From the NCBI GenBank assembly GCA_944470555.2, contig OX104130.1, positions 63,369,160 to 63,433,159 on the forward strand: DNA of 64,000 nucleotides, written 5' to 3'. The DNA comes from Heterobilharzia americana (taxonomy: Eukaryota; Platyhelminthes; Trematoda; Strigeidida; Schistosomatidae). The translations under genes were made by a program, and so were the position numbers. The notes below the pieces were generated by a model. It searched no databases. It was not told where the DNA came from and was given only the letters and a program-made list of their open reading frames with translations. This document shows, piece by piece, positions 1 to 11,339 of this stretch; position 1 is the first letter of the stretch; every line of letters begins with the position of its first letter.

Positions 1-2840
1 GACTCTCCAAACTGTCAACGGGAGAATCAATAATCTACTCCGGTCACCCAGACGCCAACCACGAGCACACTGAGGGAGTGGCTATCATGATGTCCTCAAG
101 AGCATCGAAGGCTCTCATGCAGTGGGAACCAATCTCCTCCAGGATCATGACAGCAAGATTCAACTCAAAAGGAAGAAAGGTCACAATCATACAATGTTAT
201 GCACCTACAAATAATGCAGAGCAAGAGAAAAAGGAGGAATTCTACAGACAACTTCAATCAACACTGGACAAGACGTCAGTTGGCGATATCAAAATTCTAA
301 TGGGCGACATGAATGCCAAACTGGGAGGGGACAACACGGGAAGAGAACTAACCATGGGTCGAGAGGCGCTAGGTGAAATGAATGAGAATGGAGAATTGTT
401 TGCAGAATTCTGTGCATTCAACGATTTGGTGATTGGAGGCAGTGTGTTCAGGCACAAGGATATCCACAAAGCGACATGGATTTCACCAGATGGACACACT
501 AAAAACCAAATCGACTTTATCTCAATCTCAAGAAAATGGAGACGCAGTCTACTTAACACAAGGTCAAGAAGAGGAGCAGATGTAGGTTCAGACCACTATC
601 TAGTGCAAGGAACCTTCGAAATCAAGTTAAAAGCCTTCAAGGAAGCTGGTGATAGACCTCAATTCAAGTACAACACTCGGAAACTGAAGGATGAAACTAC
701 AAAGGAGATCTTCAAGGCAGCCATCAAGACAAAATGGGAGACGTCGAGGGACATCCCTGAAGAAACCTGTGTAGAAGAACACTGGAAGTCTTTGAAAGCT
801 ATGTGGAAAGAAACCTGCACAACAGTATTAGGAAGGAAGAAGAAAGAAGACAAGGAATGGATCTCGACGGATACCTGGAAGCTGATAGAGGAGAGGAGGA
901 TGGTGAAGCAGAAGATAAACCAGTGCAAGGATGCTCAACGACAAGAGGAACTGAGCACAATGTATAAAACACTGGATAAAGAAGTGAAGAAGAGTGCACG
1001 CAAAGACAAAAGACACTTCTACGACACACTGGCAAGTGAAGCAGAACAGGCTGCAGGTAAGAGAGACCTGACGACATTGTATCAAATAACCAGGTTGCTA
1101 TCAGGGAAGAGACCAACACAGATGAAACCAATAAAAGATGAAGAAGGAAATTTAATTACAAAAGAAGAGAAACAGAGGAAACGATGGGCCGACCACTTCA
1201 AGAAGCTCTTGAATCGACCACCACCTGCACTTCGTCCAGAAATACCACCTGCAGCCGCTGAATTACAAGTGAACATAAATCCCCCAACGAAAATGGAAGT
1301 CCTGAACGCCATAAAGCTACTGAAATGCGGGAAAGCAGCAGGACCAGATGGAATACCGCCAGAAGCACTGAGAACAGATGCAGAGACAACAGCGGACATG
1401 CTCACACCACTATTGCAGAAGGTGTGGAGGGAAGAGAAGGTACCTGACGATTGGAAGAAGGGTTACCTTGTCAAACTGCCGAAGAAGGGAGACCTCAGTG
1501 CTTGCAAGAACTGGCGCGGAATCACTCTCCTATCCACCCCAAGTAAAATATTAAGCCGCATCATCCTGGAGAGGCTTAAAGACGCACTGGATTCAAAACT
1601 GCGACCGGAACAGGCAGGCTTCAGGAAGTACAAATCATGTGCTGACCAAATTGCAACGCTTCGTATCATCATAGAACAGAGCGTAGAATGGCAATCAGCT
1701 CTATACCTCAACTTCATCGACTTTGAGAAGGCCTTTGACAGCGTCGACCGAGAAGTAATTTGGAAACTGCTTCAATACTACGGAGTACCGCAAACCTTTA
1801 TCCGCCTCATTCAACAACTATATGAAGATGCCACATGCCAAGTAATCCACAATGGGAAGCTCAGTGATGCCTTTGAAGTGAAGACAGGAGTGAAACAAGG
1901 TTGCCTACTATCCCCCATGATATTCCTTATTGTGGTGGACTGGATCATGCAGCAAACAGTAGGCAGCGAGAAGAGGGGGATACACTGGACGACGGAAAAG
2001 AACCTAGAAGACTTGGATTTCGCCGATGACTTATGCCTAATGTCACATAAACTTGAAGATCTGCAGGCAAAAACTAACAAGTTGACAGAAGAGGCAGCTA
2101 AGACGGGACTTCAGGTGAATATAGAGAAGACAGAAGTGATGAAGATACCGCACCACCACCATCAACAACAACAACAACAAACTCCAATCACCGTCAACGG
2201 GAGAAACTTGAAGGAAGTAACCTCCTTCACTTATCTAGGAAGCACTGTTTCAACTACAGGCGGGACGGACGAGGACGTCAAAGTCAGAATCGGAAAAGCA
2301 AGACAGGCGTTCATTAGCCTGAAACCAGTGTGGAGATCTTCTGCACTCAGCATGCGGAACAAGATACGGATTTTCAACACCAACGTCAAGTCAGTGCTCT
2401 TGTATGGCTCAGAGACTTGGCGCGTCACGAAAGGCATTTCCAATAAACTACAGACATTCATCAACAACTGCTTACGCTCGCTGCTGAAGATCAGATGGCC
2501 AGAAAAAATAAGCAACAAGGAACTCTGGGAACGAACCAACCAAGAACCTATCACGCAACAAATATGCAGGAAGAAGTGGAGATGGATTGGGCATACACTG
2601 AGAAGGCCGACTGAGGACATCACGCGTCAGGCCCTCGAGTGGAATCCCCATGGGAAGCGACGAGTTGGACGTCCGAGGGTGACATGGAGGAGGTCGTGCG
2701 AGGAGGAAATGAGAGCTTGTGGGCTGTCGTGGAACCAGGTTCAAAAGATCTCAGAGAACAGAGGTCACTGGAGGCGTGCTACTGAAGCCCTATGTTCCAC
2801 TAGGAACCCAAGGGACTAATAATAATAATAATAAATAATA
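1..2840 (+). mobile_element. RTE-clade non-LTR retrotransposon, 5' cut by window edge
   Basis: The sequence carries a long endonuclease-reverse transcriptase ORF and ends in an AAT-rich short repeat (2817-2840). RTE elements typically lack a long poly(A) and end in such microsatellite-like tails. Two further copies of the same family occur at 14586-15673 and 21093-24353. By comparison with the latter, a few hundred bases of 5' end are outside the window. Assigning it to the RTE clade is by motif; the schistosome family name is not settled. Confidence 0.88.
3..2819 (+). CDS. Retrotransposon endonuclease-reverse transcriptase (RTE type), 5' partial
   Basis: Open without interruption from base 3 to the stop at 2817-2819, about 938 codons. 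The first ATG at 78 is internal; upstream codons (SKLSTGESIIYSGHPDANHE) are the expected endonuclease sequence. Counting from that ATG: apurinic endonuclease-like domain 1-200 with GDMNAKLG (76-83), NQIDFIS and SDHYLV; linker; reverse transcriptase 390-720 with [45 protein letters not shown] and the active site FADD (about 648-651); then a C-terminal region with YGSETWRVT and a His/Gln tract near 690. The protein would nick target DNA and prime reverse transcription there. No frame break or stop was seen, in contrast to the two other copies, so this copy may be young or active. Confidence 0.92.
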   Translation, partial: LSKLSTGESIIYSGHPDANHEHTEGVAIMMSSRASKALMQWEPISSRIMTARFNSKGRKVTIIQCYAPTNNAEQEKKEEFYRQLQSTLDKTSVGDIKILMGDMNAKLGGDNTGRELTMGREALGEMNENGELFAEFCAFNDLVIGGSVFRHKDIHKATWISPDGHTKNQIDFISISRKWRRSLLNTRSRRGADVGSDHYLVQGTFEIKLKAFKEAGDRPQFKYNTRKLKDETTKEIFKAAIKTKWETSRDIPEETCVEEHWKSLKAMWKETCTTVLGRKKKEDKEWISTDTWKLIEERRMVKQKINQCKDAQRQEELSTMYKTLDKEVKKSARKDKRHFYDTLASEAEQAAGKRDLTTLYQITRLLSGKRPTQMKPIKDEEGNLITKEEKQRKRWADHFKKLLNRPPPALRPEIPPAAAELQVNINPPTKMEVLNAIKLLKCGKAAGPDGIPPEALRTDAETTADMLTPLLQKVWREEKVPDDWKKGYLVKLPKKGDLSACKNWRGITLLSTPSKILSRIILERLKDALDSKLRPEQAGFRKYKSCADQIATLRIIIEQSVEWQSALYLNFIDFEKAFDSVDREVIWKLLQYYGVPQTFIRLIQQLYEDATCQVIHNGKLSDAFEVKTGVKQGCLLSPMIFLIVVDWIMQQTVGSEKRGIHWTTEKNLEDLDFADDLCLMSHKLEDLQAKTNKLTEEAAKTGLQVNIEKTEVMKIPHHHHQQQQQQTPITVNGRNLKEVTSFTYLGSTVSTTGGTDEDVKVRIGKARQAFISLKPVWRSSALSMRNKIRIFNTNVKSVLLYGSETWRVTKGISNKLQTFINNCLRSLLKIRWPEKISNKELWERTNQEPITQQICRKKWRWIGHTLRRPTEDITRQALEWNPHGKRRVGRPRVTWRRSCEEEMRACGLSWNQVQKISENRGHWRRATEALCSTRNPRD

Positions 2841-5660
2841 ATTGTGTATCCAGAAGCAACTTTTCCATTCCCTGTCTTTATTCACTTTTCAATTCTTAAA
2901 CTTTCCAGTTCTTCAGCCTCAATTAATCATTTAATTTTAATACTGTTATTAAGTAAACGATTTTTATTGATCTCAATTACTCTTTTCGCATTCGCTTGTG
3001 CACTGACAAGTGTGTACTCACTTTAATTCTTGTTTGCAAATCACATCTACTCATATTATCAAATACTTTCATATTTCTTTCATGAATTCCACTGCCATAT
3101 TATTTTCATAGCCACAGACTACTAACAATTATTGTTTAGTAAATATTGACATTTTTATGTACACTAGGTATAGTTAAATGCGATTGACCAGCTGCGGAAG
3201 ATGGTATCACCTAAGTCTATTATTTTATGACTCTGGGAATAGTTAAATGTGATTCTGTGATCATGACAGCTGTTAGGTCACTCCAAACAGATCCATTTAA
3301 ATAGCCAATAATACAAGAACAAAGATGAAAAATAGGTTTAGTTTTTAAGAAGCGCAATGACTAAGTTGTCATCAGAATCTCTTGAGACAGAGGTGCGAAG
3401 AAGAGTTTGGTAGATACTTGTCAAAATATCCTTCGTAAGCTTAACCTTAGTCTAACCACAAAGAAACTGGAAATACACATGTTGGGAGTCATCCAGTTAT
3501 AATTTCCTACCACTAACCAAGAACTAAGAATTGGGTCCAGTAAAAGTTCCACTTCAGGAAACACTCTGTTAAACCTAGTGTTGTAAAGCAGAACTTACTA
3601 GCTTTCACTTAGACCCATTAGATCCTATGTTGAAGGATAAAAATAAGTAGGTTTACGCATTTGTAGCTAGTAGCAAAAATACAGGTTTACTACTTATAAC
3701 CATCACAGTACAGTTGTGGCTATAAGGAGTTGAAAAGCATGAATTTAAAATAGCTGTGTAATCCTCATAGTTAGAAATCCGACACAACTACTTGCATATA
3801 GTAATATGAAAAGGAATGATGACTAACGCCGATGCATTAGAACTATTTCATGCCACAAAGTGAAAGCGTTGATGAACTTCTGTCAGTCGAAACAATCTGA
3901 ATCCAAGAGTTTATCATAATACTAAAACTACAATGGATGGGGGTAAACCAAGTAGGTTTCAGACTTCGCTTATCACCAGATGATGCGTATTTCTGGGCTG
4001 AAGAGTCGATGATTTTCACTGCGTTTCTGTCTTATGGTTTTTATTGCATTGAAACTGGAATAATTCTACGTGGGGATGATACAGAGTGGAAAAAAGCAAC
4101 TTGTTCGAATGTCTTATTCTCAAGATAGTTTGCTTGAATGAAGGTGCAATGACAATCCGAATATACGATACTAAATTTGTGATCAAACAAGTGTCACCAT
4201 ATTTTGTTACTAGTAGTTGTGTTGTGTTTTTGTAATTTTAGTTATTAAAGTAAACATGTCTGCCGATGATAGCGATAGGAATCTATCATCTCTACGGATA
4301 CTTTAGTTTGGTAGAGGGGGTGGGGTGGGGGATAATAACCCACTGTTGCGCCTGAAATACTCTGATATCTTCACGTACTTATTCTTAATCTCTGTCAGCG
4401 AAGTTTTATTTACAATCTGCAACTGACGAATCTGTTTTCATAACAGTGAAATAGTGAAAGCTAGTGTCCAAAGCTCTTAACGGGATCCACATATATAATC
4501 AGTTCATCTCCAGGGTTTGCAAAATTCTGGTTCCAAACCACCAGTGAATATAAGATCTAGGATATGAAATAAAAAGATGATTTATGAACCTACTTTCATC
4601 ACTGACATTCAACGGAATGCAGATCCAGACATTCTTTCGCTGTCTTATGGATTAAACATAAGACCTGCCTAGTGGTCCCATAAGACGATAATTTGCTTCT
4701 TTTCAGTCACCCTGGCAATAATCTCAACCGTCACAAACAAATTATGAAGAAGTTCGCCAACATGAGTAAAGTTTACATTTCTGTAGACAAAAGAAATGAA
4801 ATGAACATTCACTTCCCTTTCGTCGATAAAATCTTAAAGATAAGTGTTTGTTGTTCGCACGGACTGTTCTTTAGTCTCGTATTGGCTAATCTTTCCCAAC
4901 AAAAATGACCTACTGACAAAGCATGGATTTAGTTCTTGTTTACATAGCATATTTATCGACGATAACAAAGAATAAAGTGAACAGTAGTTTTGAGTATACT
5001 GGATAATAAAAATGTAGTCACTAAGTTTATTTGGAACGAACAGCTTGGTAGCAAACAGGAAAAATGGCTAAAGAATTTTGACACAGAACCATTATTCTGA
5101 TCATTTATTATAAAACTGTGTCTAGGTTTATTAAAAAGACAGAGGTCAACATAAGAGGACAGACATTTTAAAATTTAATTTGAAAAGTATAGTAGCCAGT
5201 GGTGGTCTAGAGTTTCTACAGCCGTAACAGACAGAAAGAAAATTAAATACTAGCACATTGTATGTTAGTTAACTCTTTAGACGGACTGGTGTTTGCATAT
5301 ACAGATAATGATATGATCGACAACAAATTCTGTGTATTCTATGTTTATGTGTTTAAGTGCTCTTCAAAAACTGGCAACATCTTCATTATTAAGTAGCTTG
5401 GAAAAAGAGTGACTTAGTCCAACAAAGTTGATTTATTATCCCATCTAATCAACGCTGAATACAAAATTAAATTCTGTCAAACATCTTGTCATATACTGGA
5501 TCCCTGTAATTTGCTTTGCAAATAGCCTTATTATTATCATTATTTTATTTAACATAAGCTGTAAGGATTAAAACGAGAAAGATTAGACACAGTCATTTTG
5601 CTAATCTTGCAGTGAAATAAAGTCAACAGCCATCTCTGGGTGTCTCAGTGGTTTAATTTA
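2841..5660. other. Non-coding stretch downstream of the RTE element
   Basis: AT-rich sequence without recognisable exons of the host gene or transposon proteins on either strand. The short ORFs here (for example 3937-4128 and 4693-4908) show no motif and no codon pattern I can support. Confidence 0.5.
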
Positions 5661-6975
5661 ATGCTTAAAACTAATAATCCTAGTAGAATCTGTGGTACCA
5701 TTAAGGTTTATAAAACAGGTTATCATATTAGGCCAATAGTTGACTTTAGAAACACACCAACATGTAATTTACAGAAATATTTAGCTACAATACTATGCCC
5801 TATTAGAAATCTCTAAAAATCTAGGCTCACCAGCTCAACTGAATAATATACAATTAGACGAGGGATAAAGAATGGTCGGTTTTGATGCGACGGCCTCTAT
5901 ACAAATATACCAGTTAATGTGGCACTGAAGCAGTCGGAAAACTCAGTAATAGAACGAGTTTCTACAAGGGATAAGATAATGTTTAACTTCCACAATTTTT
6001 TAACTTCAAGACAAAATGTATCAAGAAACAAAAGTAGCAATGGAATCTCTAGTATACCCAATCGTAGCAGACATATTCATAGACAGTTGTTATTAAATAG
6101 CATTAGGAACATTCCAACCCACCCCAAAAGTATGGTGGGGATATGTAAATGAAAAATGTACTATGTTTAAATCAGAACGTATCCAGAATTTCTTCAGACA
6201 TGTTAACTCGATAGTGGATCCAATCTTCTTTACTTCTGAATTAGAAAATGAATAACAGGAATTACTTATGTTCTATTGCAAAACCAGGAGGAGAGAAGAT
6301 GGAAGCTAACATACCAGTGTTTATTTACAGGAAACGAGCACACTCGAAGAGATACCTGGATTTCATATCATCTCACCCCATATCTGTTGAGATAGGCCTG
6401 ATAAAATGTTTAAGTAATCGGGCCAGGAGTTTGACCAGTAAGTCGAAAAAGCTGAATAAGGAATTTATTAATAAGTTTATAAGAACTGATAAGAGAAATA
6501 CTGGCAATGTTAATCGTGACTTCAAAATGCCTAAGAGGGAATCGCCGTATACAGAAGGCACATCGGAAATATCATACGGAATTCTAAACAGTGCTGAGTT
6601 TAGGGTGGTATTTAAACGCACAAACTCGCTAATAGAGGAACTTTGTGGGCTGAGAGATCCAATAGACCTAACTAAGAAAAATAACCTGATCAATCAAATA
6701 CCATGTAATGATTGTGAGGTTAAGTATGTAGGTCACAGCACCTGGTAGGTGTCGGTCAAAATAGCAAAGCATACAGACTAGCAGAGAAAAACTCGGTTAT
6801 CGCTTTGCATGTACTGACCCACAATCACACGATCAGGTAGGATAGGATGACAACTCTAAAATCCAATGTAGCTACATGGAGAGAGAGATTGATCACAGAA
6901 TCGTTGTTCATTGAATCAAAACCTAGCACATATAACAGAGATGATTCATAACAAATTCCAGATATCTGGAAAATT
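5661..6975 (+). mobile_element. Penelope-like retroelement remnant (RT plus GIY-YIG endonuclease)
   Basis: Pieces of one protein appear in order over all three plus frames. GTIKVYKTGYHIRPIVDF and LQKYLATILCPI (5690-5815) resemble the early RT motifs. VAMESLVYPIVADIF (about 6031-6080) matches the 'GSPLSPIVADIF' block. WWGYVNEKCTMF replaces the 'RYVDD' block. CLSNRARSL precedes IPCNDCEVKYVGHS (6695-6745), the GIY-YIG-type endonuclease start. ESLFIESKPSTYNRDDS and a final IPDIW (about 6895-6975) match its end. Stops and frame changes are frequent and the catalytic aspartates of the RT are lost, so it is a pseudo-element. The longest surviving frame is 6248-6748. Confidence 0.78.
6248..6748 (+). 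pseudogene. Penelope-like element: RT C-terminus to GIY-YIG start, broken
   Basis: A 166-codon open stretch within the Penelope-like remnant. Its central part (YLDFISSHPIS...GLIKCLSNRA) is the thumb-like region after the RT. Its end (NQIPCNDCEVKYVGHST) is the opening of the GIY-YIG nuclease. It stops before the catalytic Arg and Glu of that domain. The remaining pieces are in other frames to about 6975. Confidence 0.7.
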
Positions 6976-7837
6976 TAAATACTATTAAAATAAAAGAACA
7001 AAGAACCGTTGGACCATATCAAGGAAGTGTGAAAGTTGAATGATCACTTTGATATGAATATTAGCGATAAATTCTGCTCTAAACGTCTTCCAGTAAATAA
7101 TACTGGGTCACTGTGTGCTATATCAATCAAATAAACAATCCAATACGGAGCTTATTCCATTGTCTGATAGTATGGTATAACACACATATCTTCTGTTAAG
7201 CTCTTTTCTAGATTTCTAATTTTGCCAGGGCATACCATCCTATATCTAATTAGGTTTCTACGTTCTACTAACTTATACTGTTGGATTCGCAGGACTTTTT
7301 TCTATGGGATTTATAAAACACGTCGGAGTAACCTCTGTACTTGCTCTAGGAGCAATATTAATGAATTCGCTTCATGTAAACATACTATAATTGCATTTGA
7401 ACCTACTAAAGCCGTATATGTTGTGCCCAAGCTAGCTGTGTAAGTTATAAAACAAAAGGAAACTGTAACCGACTTCTACTTGGGGATGAATACATCAACC
7501 AATCAGTTGGAATATCCACTGTATTTGGTGTACTAGTTATACATGTGATGAAACAATCAGTAGACTATATTTTCGGATCCGAATTCAGCATTGATACTAA
7601 CAGCAAACCGCAAATTGAATACAACTGGCAAGTTTCCTTTCTGTTTTGCATAACAGCTTTCTAAACAAGACTCTCTAGCGTCTTTGTATAAGATGACTGG
7701 TTAAGTTATTTCACCGTGTTGATAATAAATGAAGAAATATATGAAATGTTACTCTACATATCTCAGAATTTAGTGGTTCAAAATCACAATACATTTCATG
7801 ACAATAATAATACTCAAGATACATTAATCATACTTAC
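6976..7837. other. Intronic or downstream stretch, no gene recognised
   Basis: AT-rich. The ORF at 7222-7443 has no recognised motif. About 60 bases near 7050-7110 resemble a segment at 17150-17210 and may be a shared repeat, possibly the 3' end of the Penelope-like family. Confidence 0.4.
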
Positions 7838-9507
7838 TTCAACATTTCTTTTGTTAAATTCACTTCATCTTTATTTAAATTATCCTGTTCAACATTAAAT
7901 GGTAATTGTAAATTCACATATGTTTCATATCGCTGATCCCATATTACACCGAAATCTTGAGCAGTTTTACGGCGTATATTGAACAAATATACAACTAAAT
8001 GATCAGTATAACTTAAATGAGTTGAACAACCAAGAAATTTATTGGCTTGTGATATATCTAAACGAATTTTATTCCTCAAACGACCTTGATACAATTTAAG
8101 GGTTTGAAGATTTATTCCCTTCAATTTGTAATCATTTAAAAATTCTGAAATATCTGATAAATTATCATTTTTCACTTGAATAACTTCATAAAAGTGTAAA
8201 TCACACTCATAATGACTTGTAAAGCAAAAAGAAGTGACGAAATTTGTCTGTAGTCTAACAGTACTGTAAACGTTTAAATTATCAAGAATTGAAAAGTGAG
8301 TTACACTGCATTCATTCATATCAATAAGAAAAACACCAATACCAGATAAAGTGAAACTCATGATATTTTTTAAATTGGAATAATAAAATGAATTACAATC
8401 AAGGAAACAACCGTCAATAATCATTTGTTGTTTCGGTAAATAAGCCAAATAAAGTTTTATACCAATGAGTGATCCAATCCACTCGTTAGTTAACAGAATA
8501 AGTGATGATATATTGAAAAGATCAGACCATTTTTCATCTAATGTAGATATAGTTGTAACACGACCGGAGAAATAATCAATTTTTGCAATTGACAATAAAC
8601 GATTATCTTTACCTTTTGAATCTTCTAAATGTTGAATATTGTTTGTATTATTATCTGGTGATCTGATAACCGGTAATGCACATATAGAAACTGGATCTGG
8701 TGCAAAATGTGAAGCTAATAAAAATTTCATTGAAAATAAGTTAACCTCTGGTAAACTTATCGTCTTTACTAAATTACCGTCTAGATCATACCAACTAACT
8801 GATTTACCATTTAAAGCCACTGATAGAATCAAATTATTTGACATTAAACGTCCAATGCCGAGACCAATATCAAATGTGGTATGTAGTAGGCCACTGCCTG
8901 AATCAAAACACATTGTACGTGGTAGTAAGGCACACTGTTTACAACCAAGACTCCTTGCTTGAATTAAGAGTTTTTCCAGTAGTTCTTTGTATATGTTGAC
9001 TTGCTTATCTTCGTCTTTCATGCGCCGTCTATGAATTAATTCACGCTTTGAATTTAGCATTAGAATACTACGACGTGATCCTAAAGGAACATATGTTGAT
9101 AAACGTTTACGTGTGCGTCGTAAATGTGGTTGCGGTGTGTAGATTTTGTTAAACGTCCCAAGATATCTATCGGTATACTAGAGGGTTGATAATCTAAGCT
9201 TAGAGCAGCAATACGTATACAATTGTATACTTTGAAGGCTTCTGGTGGTGGTGGTTCTAAATGATCATTAAACAGCACTTTATCTGTATTAATTGTAGGG
9301 ATGATATTACTTTGATTAACATTGTCATTATACGAGGTTGATTGTGATGAGTGACTGATGAACAATGCTGAATTCAATCCGCCCAGTTTTGTTCTGATAT
9401 CTTGTTTAGAAACTTGGTGTAAGTGAGCGTCCAAAGAAAGAAGTTGTTCAGATTTGTATATACGGTAAGCTTGTATTGGAAGTTGTAAATCTATAAGCAG
9501 TTGTGAC
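7838..9507 (-). CDS. NWD-like gene, exon 15 (contains a frame break; start of beta-propeller region)
   Basis: The acceptor is TTCAACAG and the donor GTAAGT at 7837. The first 120 codons resemble the helical linker ([39 protein letters not shown]). A one-base contraction in a run of four T on the plus strand (9144-9147) then shifts the frame. The rest continues as one open frame, upstream of its first ATG, into [18 protein letters not shown] and a long stretch of beta-rich sequence (for example [19 protein letters not shown]) where the family begins its WD repeats. Repeat boundaries are not clear. It ends on a donor, so more exons should follow. Confidence 0.8.
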
Positions 9508-11291
9508 CTGTTGAACAAAAGCAATTCAACATTTTATCAATTTATTTTGAAAGTAAGACAAAATTACTTCTTTTAGTACATAAGCCATAAAATAATTTTT
9601 GAGATGAATGGGGATCTTTAATTTAGAGGTAGTATTCATCATGGACTGACATCAGTAAGGGAACCATTGGAAGTCTGGGAGCACTCGACTGCTGTTTCGT
9701 CCTGGTGTGGGACTCCTCAGCAGTACGCACCCACGACCCGGCTAGGGATTGAATTCAGGACCTTCAGATTTCACGGCGAACGCGTTAACCATCCAGCCAC
9801 TGGGCCGGTTTCCAGTGGTTCGCAATTTCCAACTTCTCTCAATTCACGACATAGTGCGGCTATCACCCAAGGTCTTTAGTTAGCATCCGCTTCACTTACG
9901 AGTGGTTGACCCCACAGGTCACAACTTCTCATTAGAGCTTCGTGACTTCCATCTGGAAGCAAGTCACTAATGAGGACTATACAGTAATGTACTTTTGAGA
10001 CGAATGGTTAACGCATTTGCCGTTGAGACCTGAAGGTCCTGGGTTCGATACCTAGCAGGGTCGTGGGTGTGTACTGCTGAGGAGTCCCACACCAGGACGA
10101 AACAGCAGTCCAGTGCTCCCAGACTTCCAGTGGTTCCCCAACTGATGTCAGTCCATGGTGAATACTACTTCTAAACATAAAATAATTATTAATTTTTGAG
10201 AATAATCAGACCTATATGCATGAATGTTAACAAAACGTGTTTAAGAAACTAAAAATAAATGCCCAAATAGTCAGTTTATTTTCATACAGAATTATCAAAC
10301 AAATCAATGGATTTCACCACCATTTTTCTTGAAGCTTACACACTACAACTTCTCCAAACATACAGAATCTTCATCATAATGGTTACGTCATTCAAAGTTA
10401 GTAATGAGATGATAGAAGTCAAATTAATCAGAATCTGCACTATTTCTACTTGCATGTGTCTTTCTAGGTTATGAAACAGGCTACCAACTCTCAGTCTTCT
10501 ATGGAGTGTGAACAGTTCACAGCTGCATACTTCCATTAGACGTTATAGTTTCACGATAAGCCTGTAAGAAAAGTGGTAGTTTATTCGAAAGATCAATTTG
10601 AAAACAATTATCACTAAGCACATTAGAAAGTTAGCATTGGTCATTCATCTAAAAACCTAATTCTCTTCATTTTTCCGTACTCAGCAGTAGTAAGGAAAAG
10701 TATGTAAGTGTGTAACCTTACTGATTTTTTTATAAGCGATAATCCTGAGGTTAGTTCGATAAGTATAGTCAGCTTTCATACAATAAAAATATATCCAACC
10801 AACAAAATCAAATGAAGCGGTTGAAAATCTCCGTTTATATGAGATATAGTACTGTTTTAGCACTTTGAAAGGAGATATTGCATATTTTCTAATGTCTCTC
10901 CACTAGCGATTAATTGCATTACTATCCACTACTAATTAACGACTTATTTTGCGATGTCTTTTCTCGGAGTTTCAATCACACGTCTTGATGTATAGGAATT
11001 CAGTGAGGAGAATCGATGTCAACTAATAACACTGAATGATGGGGAATGTGAACCATGCATTCCAACGCAAAGACTGGTTAGTAACAAGCTTAACGCGGGA
11101 GATAGTGGTCCTGGACACTATTCTCATAAGGATCGTCGGATGCACTCTTGGGGAGTCCAAAACCACGACGGAATAAGTGTCCAGTACTGTCAGGTTTTCA
11201 ATGGTTTTCCAAGCAGTATCGATCCGTAGTGAATATTACATAGAAACCGACTAATTAAACTTTAATGATCAATTAAATTAATCCCAACCAT

Positions 11292-11339
<48 letters not shown>

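Noticed and set aside
799..2744. Minus-strand ORFs opposite the RTE coding region
   Set aside because: They are shadows of the retrotransposon ORF, without motifs of their own.
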